Positions 1 through 5,151 of a stretch of DNA of 5,248 nucleotides are shown one piece after another. The position numbers and the translations under genes are program-made. Position 1 is the stretch's first letter. Every line of letters starts with the position of its first letter. The notes under the pieces were generated by a model, which did not search any database, was not told the DNA's origin, and was given only the letters and a program-made list of their open reading frames with translations. Source of the DNA: Pseudomonadota bacterium (GTDB taxonomy: Bacteria; Pseudomonadota; Alphaproteobacteria; Acetobacterales; Acetobacteraceae); contig JAKBCB010000298.1 in the NCBI GenBank assembly GCA_021808185.1, positions 1 to 5,248 on the forward strand, in the 5' to 3' direction.

Positions 1-339
1 CGATTTCACTCTCCCCAGCCGCTTGGCGCGGTCCTCGGGCGCGATCTCGTCTTTCAGCAGGGTCGTCACCTGCTCGCCGAACGCCTTCATGCGGCCGACG
101 AACTTGGCCTGCAACGCCTCCGGCGCGCGGTCCACCTCGTCGCTCAGCGTCAGCGCCCGCGCCTGGATGTCCTTGACCTTGGCGTCGATCTCCACCGCGT
201 CGCCGGTCCAGGCGTAGAACTTCTCGTACAGCGTGCCGTCGGTCTGCATCTTCAGCTTGCTGTTCTGGATCACCTGCCGCAGCGCCGAGCCGGGCTGCGG
301 CTTGGCGGAATCGGTTTGCGCCGTCTGCTCGCCGGACAT
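1..339 (-). CDS. Hypothetical helical protein, 3' end beyond window
   Basis: An open frame of 113 codons starts at the ATG at 339-337 and is still open at base 1, so the C-terminus is missing. The start is supported by an AGGAGA about 9 bases upstream, in the 24-base gap after the preceding gene. The N-terminal 20 residues are polar and Pro/Gln-rich (MSGEQTAQTDSAKPQPG). The rest is rich in Lys, Glu, Asp, Ala and Leu and should be mostly alpha-helical, possibly coiled coil (VEIDAKVKDIQARALTLSDE, then a KFVGRMKAFGEQ segment). There is no signal peptide, membrane segment or Cys in the visible part, so it is probably cytoplasmic. I do not recognise the family and assign no function. The short spacing suggests co-transcription with the gene at 364-765, and the two products may work together. 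That is inference. Confidence 0.75.
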   Translation of the reverse strand, partial: MSGEQTAQTDSAKPQPGSALRQVIQNSKLKMQTDGTLYEKFYAWTGDAVEIDAKVKDIQARALTLSDEVDRAPEALQAKFVGRMKAFGEQVTTLLKDEIAPEDRAKRLGRVKS

Positions 340-363
340 GGGCGGAGTCTCCTGGGATGGGCG

Positions 364-765
364 TCAGCCGGGGACGACGCGGTCCAGCGCGTCGAGCACC
401 GGCAGCAGCGGCGCGCGGATGCGCACGTCGATGCCGAAGCCGTTTTCCAGCTCGGCGTCGTCGATGATGGAATCCGTCGTCAGATAGGCCCGCAGCTCGG
501 CCACGCGGTTCTTGCTGTCGGGCCGTTCGGTCAGGTTGGCGGAAATCGCGCGCACCAGAATGATCGCCGCGTCCCCGAGCGGGTCGCCCATCACGCGGAT
601 GGCGAGTTCCAGTTCCTTGAGCTGCCCCAGCACCTCGGCGCGCTCGCGCGACCAGCGCGCCAGCGCCTCCGGCAGGCTGGGGGCCTCCTGCGCCGCGCGC
701 GGATCGATGGCGAGAAACCGCCGCACCCAGGCATCGCGCGGTGTCGGTTCGTCCGCCTGTGCCAT
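364..765 (-). CDS. Hypothetical protein with conserved-looking C-terminal block
   Basis: This encodes a 133-residue protein ending in TGA at 366-364. The frame extends upstream to an ATG at 831. I chose the ATG at 765 because it directly follows a G-rich Shine-Dalgarno-like run (CCGGGGGGCG), while the upstream extension is Arg/Trp/Ala-rich low-quality sequence. The product is acidic, helical and soluble. Residues about 10-60 look like an amphipathic bundle (WVRRFLAIDPRAA, then LARWSRERAEVLGQLKELE). Residues about 60-105 continue with AAIILVRAISANLTERP and ELRAYLTTDSIIDDAE. The end has NGFGIDVRIRAPLLPVLDAL, which may form a short beta hairpin and final helix. There is no signal peptide, membrane segment or catalytic motif I can name. 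The C-terminal block looks like a conserved family signature, but I cannot name the family. It is the first gene of a leftward pair with the gene at 1-339. Confidence 0.75.
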   Translation of the reverse strand: MAQADEPTPRDAWVRRFLAIDPRAAQEAPSLPEALARWSRERAEVLGQLKELELAIRVMGDPLGDAAIILVRAISANLTERPDSKNRVAELRAYLTTDSIIDDAELENGFGIDVRIRAPLLPVLDALDRVVPG

Positions 766-876
766 CCATCGCCCCCCGGTGCCGACAGCTAAGCAGAGTT
801 CCGCCGCCCACGCCACGACCCGCCGCGCCACGCGGGCGGGGCGAAAACCTCATCTCCTCGCGCGGGGAGCAGAAAG

Positions 877-911
877 CCCCCTCCCCTTGCGGGAGGGGGT
901 TGGGGGAGGGG
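877..911 (+). repeat. REP-like GC-rich hairpin repeat, copy 1
   Basis: Copy 1 has a perfect 9-bp stem, CCCCCTCCC (877-885) and GGGAGGGGG (891-899), around the loop CTTGC, followed by a G-rich tail TTGGGGGAGGGG. The same core, CTCCCCTTGCGGGAG plus G-rich tail, recurs at 943-982 (inverted) and at 2483-2540. Dispersed intergenic hairpins with this core are common in GC-rich proteobacteria and are often misannotated as short proteins containing PHPNPLPQGE or TPTLSRKGRG. Here it is head to head with copy 2, a BIME-like arrangement. Function unknown. It could affect transcription ends, mRNA stability or DNA topology. Confidence 0.85.
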
Positions 912-942
912 AACGCGCGCCCCGAAAGCCCGTGCGGCGCGC

Positions 943-982
943 CCCCTCACCCCCGCCCCTCTCCCGCAAGGGGAGAGGGAGA
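943..982 (-). repeat. REP-like GC-rich hairpin repeat, copy 2 (inverted)
   Basis: Copy 2 has a perfect 9-bp stem, CCCTCTCCC (957-965) and GGGAGAGGG (971-979), around the loop GCAAG. Read on the minus strand it is nearly identical to copy 3, including the flank GGCGCG-Y-CGCACGG (about 927-943 here). The repeat unit is therefore longer than the hairpin, roughly 55-60 bases. Copies 1 and 2 could also pair with each other into one long cruciform or RNA hairpin with a loop of about 30 bases (912-942). It lies between divergent genes, so it is not a simple terminator. Confidence 0.85.
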
Positions 983-1006
983 AGCAAGCCCCCCACACCC
1001 CGGCGT

Positions 1007-1020
1007 TTGACGCGGATCAA
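1007..1020 (+). promoter_or_regulatory. FNR/FixK-type binding site
   Basis: The sequence TTGAC-GCGG-ATCAA differs from the FNR consensus TTGAT-N4-ATCAA at one base. Variants such as TTGACGC-N-GATCAA are typical of FnrL/FixK sites in alphaproteobacteria, by established knowledge of the family. Its centre (1013.5) is 57 bases before the ATG at 1071. If it acted as a class II activator site at -41.5, transcription would start near 1055, just ahead of the AAGGCGG ribosome binding site. The -10 region there (CATGGT, about 1046-1051) is weak, as expected for an activator-dependent promoter. It could instead be a chance match or serve the leftward operon. Confidence 0.5.
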
Positions 1021-1070
1021 TGCGGGCGCGGCGCAACCGGCGCGGCATGGTGGCAACAAGGCGGTGCACC

Positions 1071-1664
1071 ATGCGCGCAACGATGTGGGGGATACTGGCG
1101 CTGCTCGCCGGCTGCGCGGGACCGGGGACGGAACTCCAGGTGCCGATCCCGCCGCATCAGGGCGTGGCCGGGGCCTTCGCCGGCGCCCCGCCCGGTGTCG
1201 TCTCGGTCGCGGCCTTCCCGGAGGCGGGGGGAACCGGCGTGCTGCCGGGGGCGATCGGCGAACGCTCGACCATCGGCGATATCTCGATGGGGCAGGTGCG
1301 CATCGCCCCCTCGCCCGCGCGGCTGCTGCAAGATGCCGTGGTGGCCGACCTGATCGCCTCCGGCTGGAACGTGCTGCCGGGCGGCCCCGCGCCGGTGGAG
1401 CTGGCCGGCACGGTTGGGCGCTTCGCGCTGCGCACCGACGCCACCGCGCTGTACTGGGACGTGACCCTCGATGCCGGGCTGGGCGTGCGGCTTGTGGCAG
1501 GCGGGCGGCAGGCGGCGCGCGACTTCGCGGCGCATTGTCAGGAGAGAACCTATGTCTGGCCGGGCAGCGAGATCATCGCCCGCGTCGTCGCGCAATGCGT
1601 GGACGAACTGGCGCGCGACGTGCGCCAGGATGCGGCGCTGGCACAGGCGCTCGGCACGCCCTGA
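1071..1664 (+). CDS. Putative YajG-like outer-membrane lipoprotein
   Basis: This encodes a 197-residue lipoprotein precursor. The frame is open from an ATG at 1020. I chose the ATG at 1071 because AAGGCGG lies 7 bases upstream and because this start gives a compact lipoprotein signal (MRATMWGILALLAGC). The lipobox is L-A-G-C with Cys15 as the lipidation site. The +2 residue is Ala, so Lol sorting to the outer membrane is expected. The mature part alternates short strands and helices: VVSVAAFPEA, then a Gly-rich segment with GERSTIGDIS, a helix RLLQDAVVADLIASGW, strands VELAGTVGRFAL and ALYWDVTLDAG, and a C-terminal helix. This order resembles YajG-type lipoproteins (Lipoprotein_16), a family without a firm role. 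That match is from memory of the fold pattern and is moderate. Cys156 and Cys176 could form a disulfide. An FNR-type box lies upstream, and the next lipoprotein gene overlaps its end. Confidence 0.82.
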   Translation: MRATMWGILALLAGCAGPGTELQVPIPPHQGVAGAFAGAPPGVVSVAAFPEAGGTGVLPGAIGERSTIGDISMGQVRIAPSPARLLQDAVVADLIASGWNVLPGGPAPVELAGTVGRFALRTDATALYWDVTLDAGLGVRLVAGGRQAARDFAAHCQERTYVWPGSEIIARVVAQCVDELARDVRQDAALAQALGTP

Positions 1665-2442
1665 GCGTCTCGCGGCACTCGCGCTGGCGCTGGCCGGCTG
1701 CGCGAACCTCGGCACGCGCGGCGAGCCGCCGGCCGGCAGCGTGGGCGTGTATCAGCGGCTCGCGGTGGTGGCGCTGCTGACGGACGATCTGCGCCTCGCC
1801 CCGGTCGGCACCTCGGACGGCAAGACCCTCCAAGCCGGCTGGGACACGCCCCGCCTCGCCGGCGTCATCGTCCAGGAGATGCTGGGGCCGGCGGGCACCG
1901 AGGTCGCCATCCTGCCCGCCCCCATGCCCGACGCGGCCACGCTGGAAGGCCCCGGCTGGCCCCAGGCGGCATGGCAGCAGGCGCGCGGGACAGGGACGCC
2001 GGCCGGCGGCGCGCTGGCCGGGACGCAGGCGGTGCTGGTGCTGCGCGAGCGCGCCATCAGCCGCATGGGCATGGAATACTCGCCCGCCGCCAATTTCCTG
2101 TTCGGCGGCGTGATCGGCCTCGCCGCCGGCGCCGCGCGGCAAGATGAGGAATTCCGCCGCGCCTTCGTCGTGCGCCAGAACACCGGCCTGGACGAAGCCA
2201 TCGGCGGCAAGGACCCCACCTGTCTGGTGGGCCTGGACGCGAGAGTGCTGGACGCCACCACCGGCAGCCCGCTGGGTGCGGCGGACGGCCTGCTCGGCCA
2301 GCAGCAGCGGCCGGAGGCGCTGGCCAGCCCGCTGGAGATCACCGACGCCGAGCGCGAAGCCACCCGCCCCTACTGCCTCGCCGCCCTGCGCCGCGCCATT
2401 GCCGAGGCGGTCTCCACCCTGCGCCTGACCCGCGCGCCGTAA
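1630..2442 (+). CDS. Putative lipoprotein of unknown function
   Basis: This encodes a 270-residue lipoprotein precursor. ATG 1630 is the last usable in-frame start before the hydrophobic segment. It gives a very basic n-region (MRRWHRRSARPER), a hydrophobic LAALALALAG and the lipobox L-A-G-C with Cys24; +2 is Ala, so outer-membrane sorting is expected. The gene overlaps the upstream lipoprotein gene by 35 bases in another frame. The only purine run (AGG) is too close to the ATG for a normal ribosome binding site, so translational coupling is likely. The mature part has a strand-like RLAVVALLTDDLRLAPVG near residues 43-60, a helix RLAGVIVQEML, a strand QAVLVLRERAI, a short Gly-rich hydrophobic stretch at 156-168 (FLFGGVIGLAAGA), and a long C-terminal helix after EITDAEREATRPYC. 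Cys198 and Cys249 might pair. I do not recognise the family. Linkage suggests it works with the first lipoprotein at the cell envelope. Confidence 0.8.
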   Translation: MRRWHRRSARPERLAALALALAGCANLGTRGEPPAGSVGVYQRLAVVALLTDDLRLAPVGTSDGKTLQAGWDTPRLAGVIVQEMLGPAGTEVAILPAPMPDAATLEGPGWPQAAWQQARGTGTPAGGALAGTQAVLVLRERAISRMGMEYSPAANFLFGGVIGLAAGAARQDEEFRRAFVVRQNTGLDEAIGGKDPTCLVGLDARVLDATTGSPLGAADGLLGQQQRPEALASPLEITDAEREATRPYCLAALRRAIAEAVSTLRLTRAP

Positions 2443-2482
2443 GCACGCACCCGACCCGCCCGCCCTGCTGTAAGGGGGCTAT

Positions 2483-2540
2483 CCTTCTCCCTCTCCCCTT
2501 GCGGGAGAGGGTTGGGGTGAGGGGGGCGCGTCGCACGGAC
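2483..2540 (+). repeat. REP-like GC-rich hairpin repeat, copy 3
   Basis: Copy 3 shares the core CTCTCCCCTTGCGGGAGAGG, the tail GGGGTGAGGGG and the flank GCGCG-Y-CGCACGG with the minus-strand reading of copy 2. It has the same orientation as copy 1. It occupies the gap between the convergent lipoprotein and amidase genes (2443-2611). I see no gene in that 169-base gap. The frames that cross it encode the usual repeat peptides. Confidence 0.85.
2489..2511. terminator. Possible bidirectional terminator hairpin in repeat copy 3
   Basis: A perfect 9-bp stem, CCCTCTCCC and GGGAGAGGG with the loop CTTGC, lies 47 bases after the lipoprotein stop and about 100 bases after the amidase stop. Its position between two converging genes fits a terminator working in both directions. 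No T-run follows on either strand, so it is not a canonical intrinsic terminator. It may instead stabilise 3' ends or only be a repeat copy. Confidence 0.4.
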
Positions 2541-2611
2541 CCCGGAGCGGATCGCCCCCCCTGCCCGCCTGGCGAGGCGGAGCTTGCGTGCCCCAACCAA
2601 CGGGAGGCTGC

Positions 2612-3781
2612 CTAGACCCGCGCCGCCAGCGCCAGCAGCGCCTCGTCCGCGCCGGCGCCGCCGAGCAGGGAGAGGCCGACGGGGCAGCCCTCGGCCTCGG
2701 CCAGCGGCAGGCTGAGTTGCGGCAGGCCGCCGAGGCCCGCCAGGCACAGCAGCGCCATCGCGGCGTTGCGGTAGGCGACTTCCACCTCCGAGGCCGGGGT
2801 GCCGCAGAGCGGGGCGATGCGCGGGGCGCTCGGCAGCAGCAGGGCGTCGCCGGGGGGCAGCATGGCGCGCAGCGTGGCGCGGATCTCGGCCATGCGGGCG
2901 CGGGCGGCGGCTTCGGCCTGGGGGGTCACGGTCGCGGCGGCGGCGAAGCGGTCCTTGATGCCGGGGCCGAACTCCGGTTGCTCGGCCGCGATCCAGGGGC
3001 CGAGCGTGGCCCAGATCTCGGCCGCCTGCACCGTCTGGAAGGTCACGCGCCAGGCATCGAGAACGGCGAAGTCGTCGGCGATCTCCACCACCTCGGCCAC
3101 ATGCGCCGCCACGCGCGGCACGGCGGCGAGCAGGGCGGCGCGCGCCGTGGCCTCGGCGCGGGCGAACAGCGCGGGGGCGAGCAGCAGGCGGCGGATCGGC
3201 GCGGGCGCCGGCGTGCCGCCCAGCAGCAGCGCGCCGGTTTGCGCCAGCAGCGCCGGGTCGCGCGCGAACCAGCCCACCACGTCGAAGCTCTCGGTAAACG
3301 GCAGCACCCCGTCCGTCGCCACGCGCCCGTGCGTGGGGCGGATGCCGTAAATGCCGCAATATGACGCCGGCACCCGCACCGAGCCGCCGCAATCCGTGCC
3401 CAGCGCGATGTCCGCCAGCCCCCCGGCCACGGCGGCGGCGGAGCCGGCCGAGGACCCGCCGGGGATGCGCCCGGGGGCGGCCGGATTGCGCGGCGTGCCG
3501 AAATGCACGTTCTCGCCGGAGAGGCTGTAGCACAGCTCGTCGCTGATCGTTCGCCCCACCAGATCGGCGCCGGCGGCGAGCAGCCGCGCCACCGTGCTGG
3601 CCGTGGCGGTGGCGGGCGCGTGGGTGCGCAGCCAGGCGGGATGGCCAAAGCCGGTGGGCGTGCCCGCGATCTCGAACACGTCCTTCACGGCGAAGCGCCG
3701 GCCCTTCAGCGGCCCCGCGGGCGCGCCGGGGAGCGAGACGGGGTTGTCGCGGCAGAACGCGCCGAGCGGGTCAGCGGGCAT
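2612..3781 (-). CDS. Amidase signature family hydrolase, AMI1-like
   Basis: This encodes a 389-residue cytoplasmic amidase of the amidase signature family, which hydrolyses a carboxamide to acid plus ammonia or amine through a Ser-cisSer-Lys triad. All three residues are visible: Lys33 in FAVKDVF, Ser110 in PGGSSAGSAAAV and Ser134 in GTDCGGSVRVPA. The 24-residue spacing between the serines is that known for FAAH and malonamidase. The C-terminus has the usual GLGGLPQLSLPLA and GCPVGLSLLG segments. Stretches such as TGFGHPAWLRTH, YSLSGENVHFGTPRNP and SFDVVGWFARDP resemble, from memory, plant indole-3-acetamide hydrolase AMI1, and the short length fits that branch. The natural substrate is not deducible. 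The start at 3781 is preceded by AGGAG 7 bases upstream; the frame runs on to 4021, but only through the neighbouring gene. It lies 29 bases after the amidohydrolase stop, so the two are probably one transcript. Confidence 0.95.
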   Translation of the reverse strand: MPADPLGAFCRDNPVSLPGAPAGPLKGRRFAVKDVFEIAGTPTGFGHPAWLRTHAPATATASTVARLLAAGADLVGRTISDELCYSLSGENVHFGTPRNPAAPGRIPGGSSAGSAAAVAGGLADIALGTDCGGSVRVPASYCGIYGIRPTHGRVATDGVLPFTESFDVVGWFARDPALLAQTGALLLGGTPAPAPIRRLLLAPALFARAEATARAALLAAVPRVAAHVAEVVEIADDFAVLDAWRVTFQTVQAAEIWATLGPWIAAEQPEFGPGIKDRFAAAATVTPQAEAAARARMAEIRATLRAMLPPGDALLLPSAPRIAPLCGTPASEVEVAYRNAAMALLCLAGLGGLPQLSLPLAEAEGCPVGLSLLGGAGADEALLALAARV

Positions 3782-3810
3782 GGATAGCTCCTGGGAAAAG
3801 CCGCTGCCGC

Positions 3811-5037
3811 TCACGGCCGCAGCAAGGTCGCCGGCTGGCGCGCGAAGGTTTGCCGCCCGCGCTTGAAGCCCATCAGCGGCGGGGCGATTTCGGCGACGGC
3901 GGCGGCACGGTCCGGCGCGTCCAGCACCACCAGATCGGCGGGCGCGCCGAGTTCCACGCCGTACGAAGCCAGCCGCAGCAGCCGGGCGGAGCGGCGGGTG
4001 ACCATCTCGAAGCACTCGCACATATCGGCGCGCGCGCCGACCTGGGCGATGTTGGCATACAGGTTCGCCGCCCGGATCAGGGACACATCGCCGAACGGGG
4101 TAAACGGGTTCAGCACGTTGTTGGTGGACAGCGAGCAGTTCACGCCATGGCGCAGCAGCGCGTGCGCGGGCGCCACCCCGCGCATGACGTTGTGTGTCAT
4201 GTGCCGGCCCATCAGATACAGGTCCGTCGCCGGCAGCACCGTCAATGCCACGCCCGCATCCGCCATGCGCAGCGCCGCCGCCGCGAACCGCGCGGGGTCG
4301 GCCGCGGACAGCTTGGTGACGTGGCCGATCGCCACGCGGCCGCCGTAGCGATACTTGTCCGTGACCTCGCAGACGTAATCCAGATCGAGGCTGGACGGGT
4401 CAGCGGAGAAATCCAGGTGCATGTCGATGTCGATGTCGAAATGCCGCGCCATCTCGAACACCCGGTCGATCTGCCCGCGCGGCGAGCTGTCGGTGTACGG
4501 CGCCGCCCCCACCACGCGCCCGCCGGCGGACAGGGCTGCCATCATCAGCTCGTCCGTGCCGGGGTTGTTTAACAGGCCTTCCTGCGGGAAGACGCAAATC
4601 TCCAGATCGATCGCCCAGGCATAGTCCGTGACGAGGGGAAGAATGCCCTCGAACCCGCGCAGGCCGATGCCGGGATCGACTTCCAGATGCGTGCGCATGT
4701 GCGTGGTGCCCTGCGCGATGGCCCGCTCCAGCGTCGCCGCGCCGCGCGCATACACGTCCTCGGGCGTGAAATCGCGCTTGGCGGCGGCGACCTCGGCGAT
4801 GGCCTCGTCGAGCGAGCCCGTCTGCGCCGCGCAGCGGTCCAGGATGCGGGATTTGTCGAGATGGATGTGGGTTTCCACGAAGCCGGGGGCGAGCAGCCGG
4901 CCGGCAAGCTCCATCTCTGGCCCATCGGCGGCCAGCGCCGGTTCGATCGCCACGATGCGGCCGGCTTCGACGCCGACATCCAGCGCGCCGCGATCTTCCC
5001 GCCCGGCGACATGGGCGTTGCGGAGAATGAGGTCCAT
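3811..5037 (-). CDS. CodA-like amidohydrolase with altered active site
   Basis: This encodes a 408-residue enzyme of the amidohydrolase superfamily, cytosine deaminase (CodA)-like branch. The N-terminal beta-sandwich part (MDLILRNAHV to about residue 50) leads into FVETHIHLDKS, with metal ligands His57 and His59. Further matches to CodA are THMRTHLEVD, FPQEG (Gln152, as Gln156), IDMHLDF (His207, as His214) and VAIGHVTK (His239, as His246). The C-terminal strands return at GVELGAPADLVVLD. By my alignment, CodA Glu217 is replaced by Phe210 and metal-binding Asp313 by Asn306 (STNNVLNPFTPFGD). I recall related proteins with the same motif, so this may mark a subfamily with different chemistry rather than a dead enzyme. 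The length matches the family (CodA about 427). Likely reaction: hydrolysis of a C-N bond in a cyclic or ureide-like compound, substrate unknown. The ATG at 5037 follows GGGGGAG by 7 bases. It is the first gene of the operon with the amidase. Confidence 0.94.
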   Translation of the reverse strand: MDLILRNAHVAGREDRGALDVGVEAGRIVAIEPALAADGPEMELAGRLLAPGFVETHIHLDKSRILDRCAAQTGSLDEAIAEVAAAKRDFTPEDVYARGAATLERAIAQGTTHMRTHLEVDPGIGLRGFEGILPLVTDYAWAIDLEICVFPQEGLLNNPGTDELMMAALSAGGRVVGAAPYTDSSPRGQIDRVFEMARHFDIDIDMHLDFSADPSSLDLDYVCEVTDKYRYGGRVAIGHVTKLSAADPARFAAAALRMADAGVALTVLPATDLYLMGRHMTHNVMRGVAPAHALLRHGVNCSLSTNNVLNPFTPFGDVSLIRAANLYANIAQVGARADMCECFEMVTRRSARLLRLASYGVELGAPADLVVLDAPDRAAAVAEIAPPLMGFKRGRQTFARQPATLLRP

Positions 5038-5070
5038 CGGTCGGCTCCCCCGTGGCTGCGGACGGGGGAG
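5038..5070 (-). promoter_or_regulatory. Hairpin sequestering the amidohydrolase ribosome binding site
   Basis: Read as mRNA, the leader is CTCCCCCGT, loop CCGCAGCC, ACGGGGGAG, then CCGACCG and the ATG. The two arms are perfectly complementary over 9 bp, mostly G-C. The 3' arm contains the only Shine-Dalgarno sequence (GGGGGAG), 7 bases before the start codon. When folded, the site would be hidden from the ribosome. This fits control of translation by an RNA-binding protein, small RNA, ligand or temperature; which of these cannot be told from sequence. The structure is seen directly and the regulatory role is inferred. Confidence 0.6.
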
Positions 5071-5142
5071 TGTTGCTGTCCTATCCTGGGCTGTCCAGGG
5101 GGGTGGCGACGGCGGGAAGGAGGGGAAGGAAGGGAAGAAGAT
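5071..5142. other. Untranslated leader/promoter region with polypurine tract
   Basis: This stretch upstream of the amidohydrolase should contain the operon promoter. It holds an imperfect purine run on the plus strand (about 5114-5141, GGGAAGGAGGGGAAGGAAGG and onward), which is pyrimidine-rich in the mRNA sense, and a small 5-bp hairpin CCTGG-GCTGT-CCAGG at 5085-5099. I found no convincing -35/-10 pair in the sense direction. A TGGACA and a TAGGAC are present, but only about 8 bases apart. Confidence 0.45.
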
Positions 5143-5151
5143 TTATCCACA
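5143..5151 (+). promoter_or_regulatory. DnaA-box sequence at the end of an inverted repeat
   Basis: TTATCCACA is an exact match to the DnaA-box consensus. It overlaps the outer end of the inverted repeat at 5147-5248. The partner arm ends at the window edge in CTGTGG, so a matching box (TGTGGATAA) could lie just outside. A single box does not make an origin, and it may simply be part of the repeat family. Confidence 0.4.

Larger units (their letters stand above)
766..1070. other. Divergent intergenic region
   Basis: This stretch separates the leftward hypothetical operon from the rightward lipoprotein pair and should carry both promoters. It holds two inverted copies of a GC-rich hairpin repeat (877-911 and 943-982) and an FNR-type palindrome at 1007-1020. 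Several frames cross it, but they encode the low-complexity peptides typical of such repeats (for example PLSRKGRGR or PHPRPSPARGEG), so I call no gene here. I see no convincing sigma-70 promoter for the leftward gene. A TTAGCT around 787-793 on the minus strand is the only weak -10 candidate, and it has no good -35 partner. Confidence 0.7.

Noticed and set aside
766..831. Upstream extension of the hypothetical gene to the ATG at 831
   Set aside because: The ATG at 765 has a good G-rich ribosome binding site at the right distance, and the extra 22 residues look like translated intergenic sequence.
1007..1035. TTGACG as a sigma-70 -35 element
   Set aside because: No acceptable -10 hexamer occurs 16-18 bases downstream, and the sequence is better explained as half of the FNR-type palindrome.
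1020..1070. Upstream ATG at 1020 for the first lipoprotein
   Set aside because: It would place 17 extra Arg-rich residues before the signal peptide and overlap the FNR-type box. The ATG at 1071 has AAGGCGG and gives a normal lipoprotein signal.
512..1780. Long plus-strand open frame (422 codons) across the hypothetical gene, the repeats and the lipoprotein gene
   Set aside because: It lies antisense to one gene and out of frame with another, passes through the repeat peptides and is Arg/Ala/Gly-rich low-complexity. This is a typical GC-rich shadow frame.
2370..3533. Minus-strand open frame (387 codons) overlapping the amidase
   Set aside because: The amidase frame on the same strand has full catalytic motifs, while this frame is Arg-rich with no motif and ends through repeat copy 3 (PHPNPLPQGE peptide).
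2612..3781. Amidase being a truncated pseudogene because it is shorter than many family members (about 450-480 residues)
   Set aside because: Both ends look normal, the triad is intact, and the AMI1-like branch is naturally short (Arabidopsis AMI1 about 425 residues).
3850..4572. Plus-strand open frame (240 codons) opposite the amidohydrolase
   Set aside because: It is His/Arg/Gln-rich antisense shadow sequence with no recognisable domain, and the opposite strand encodes a clear enzyme.
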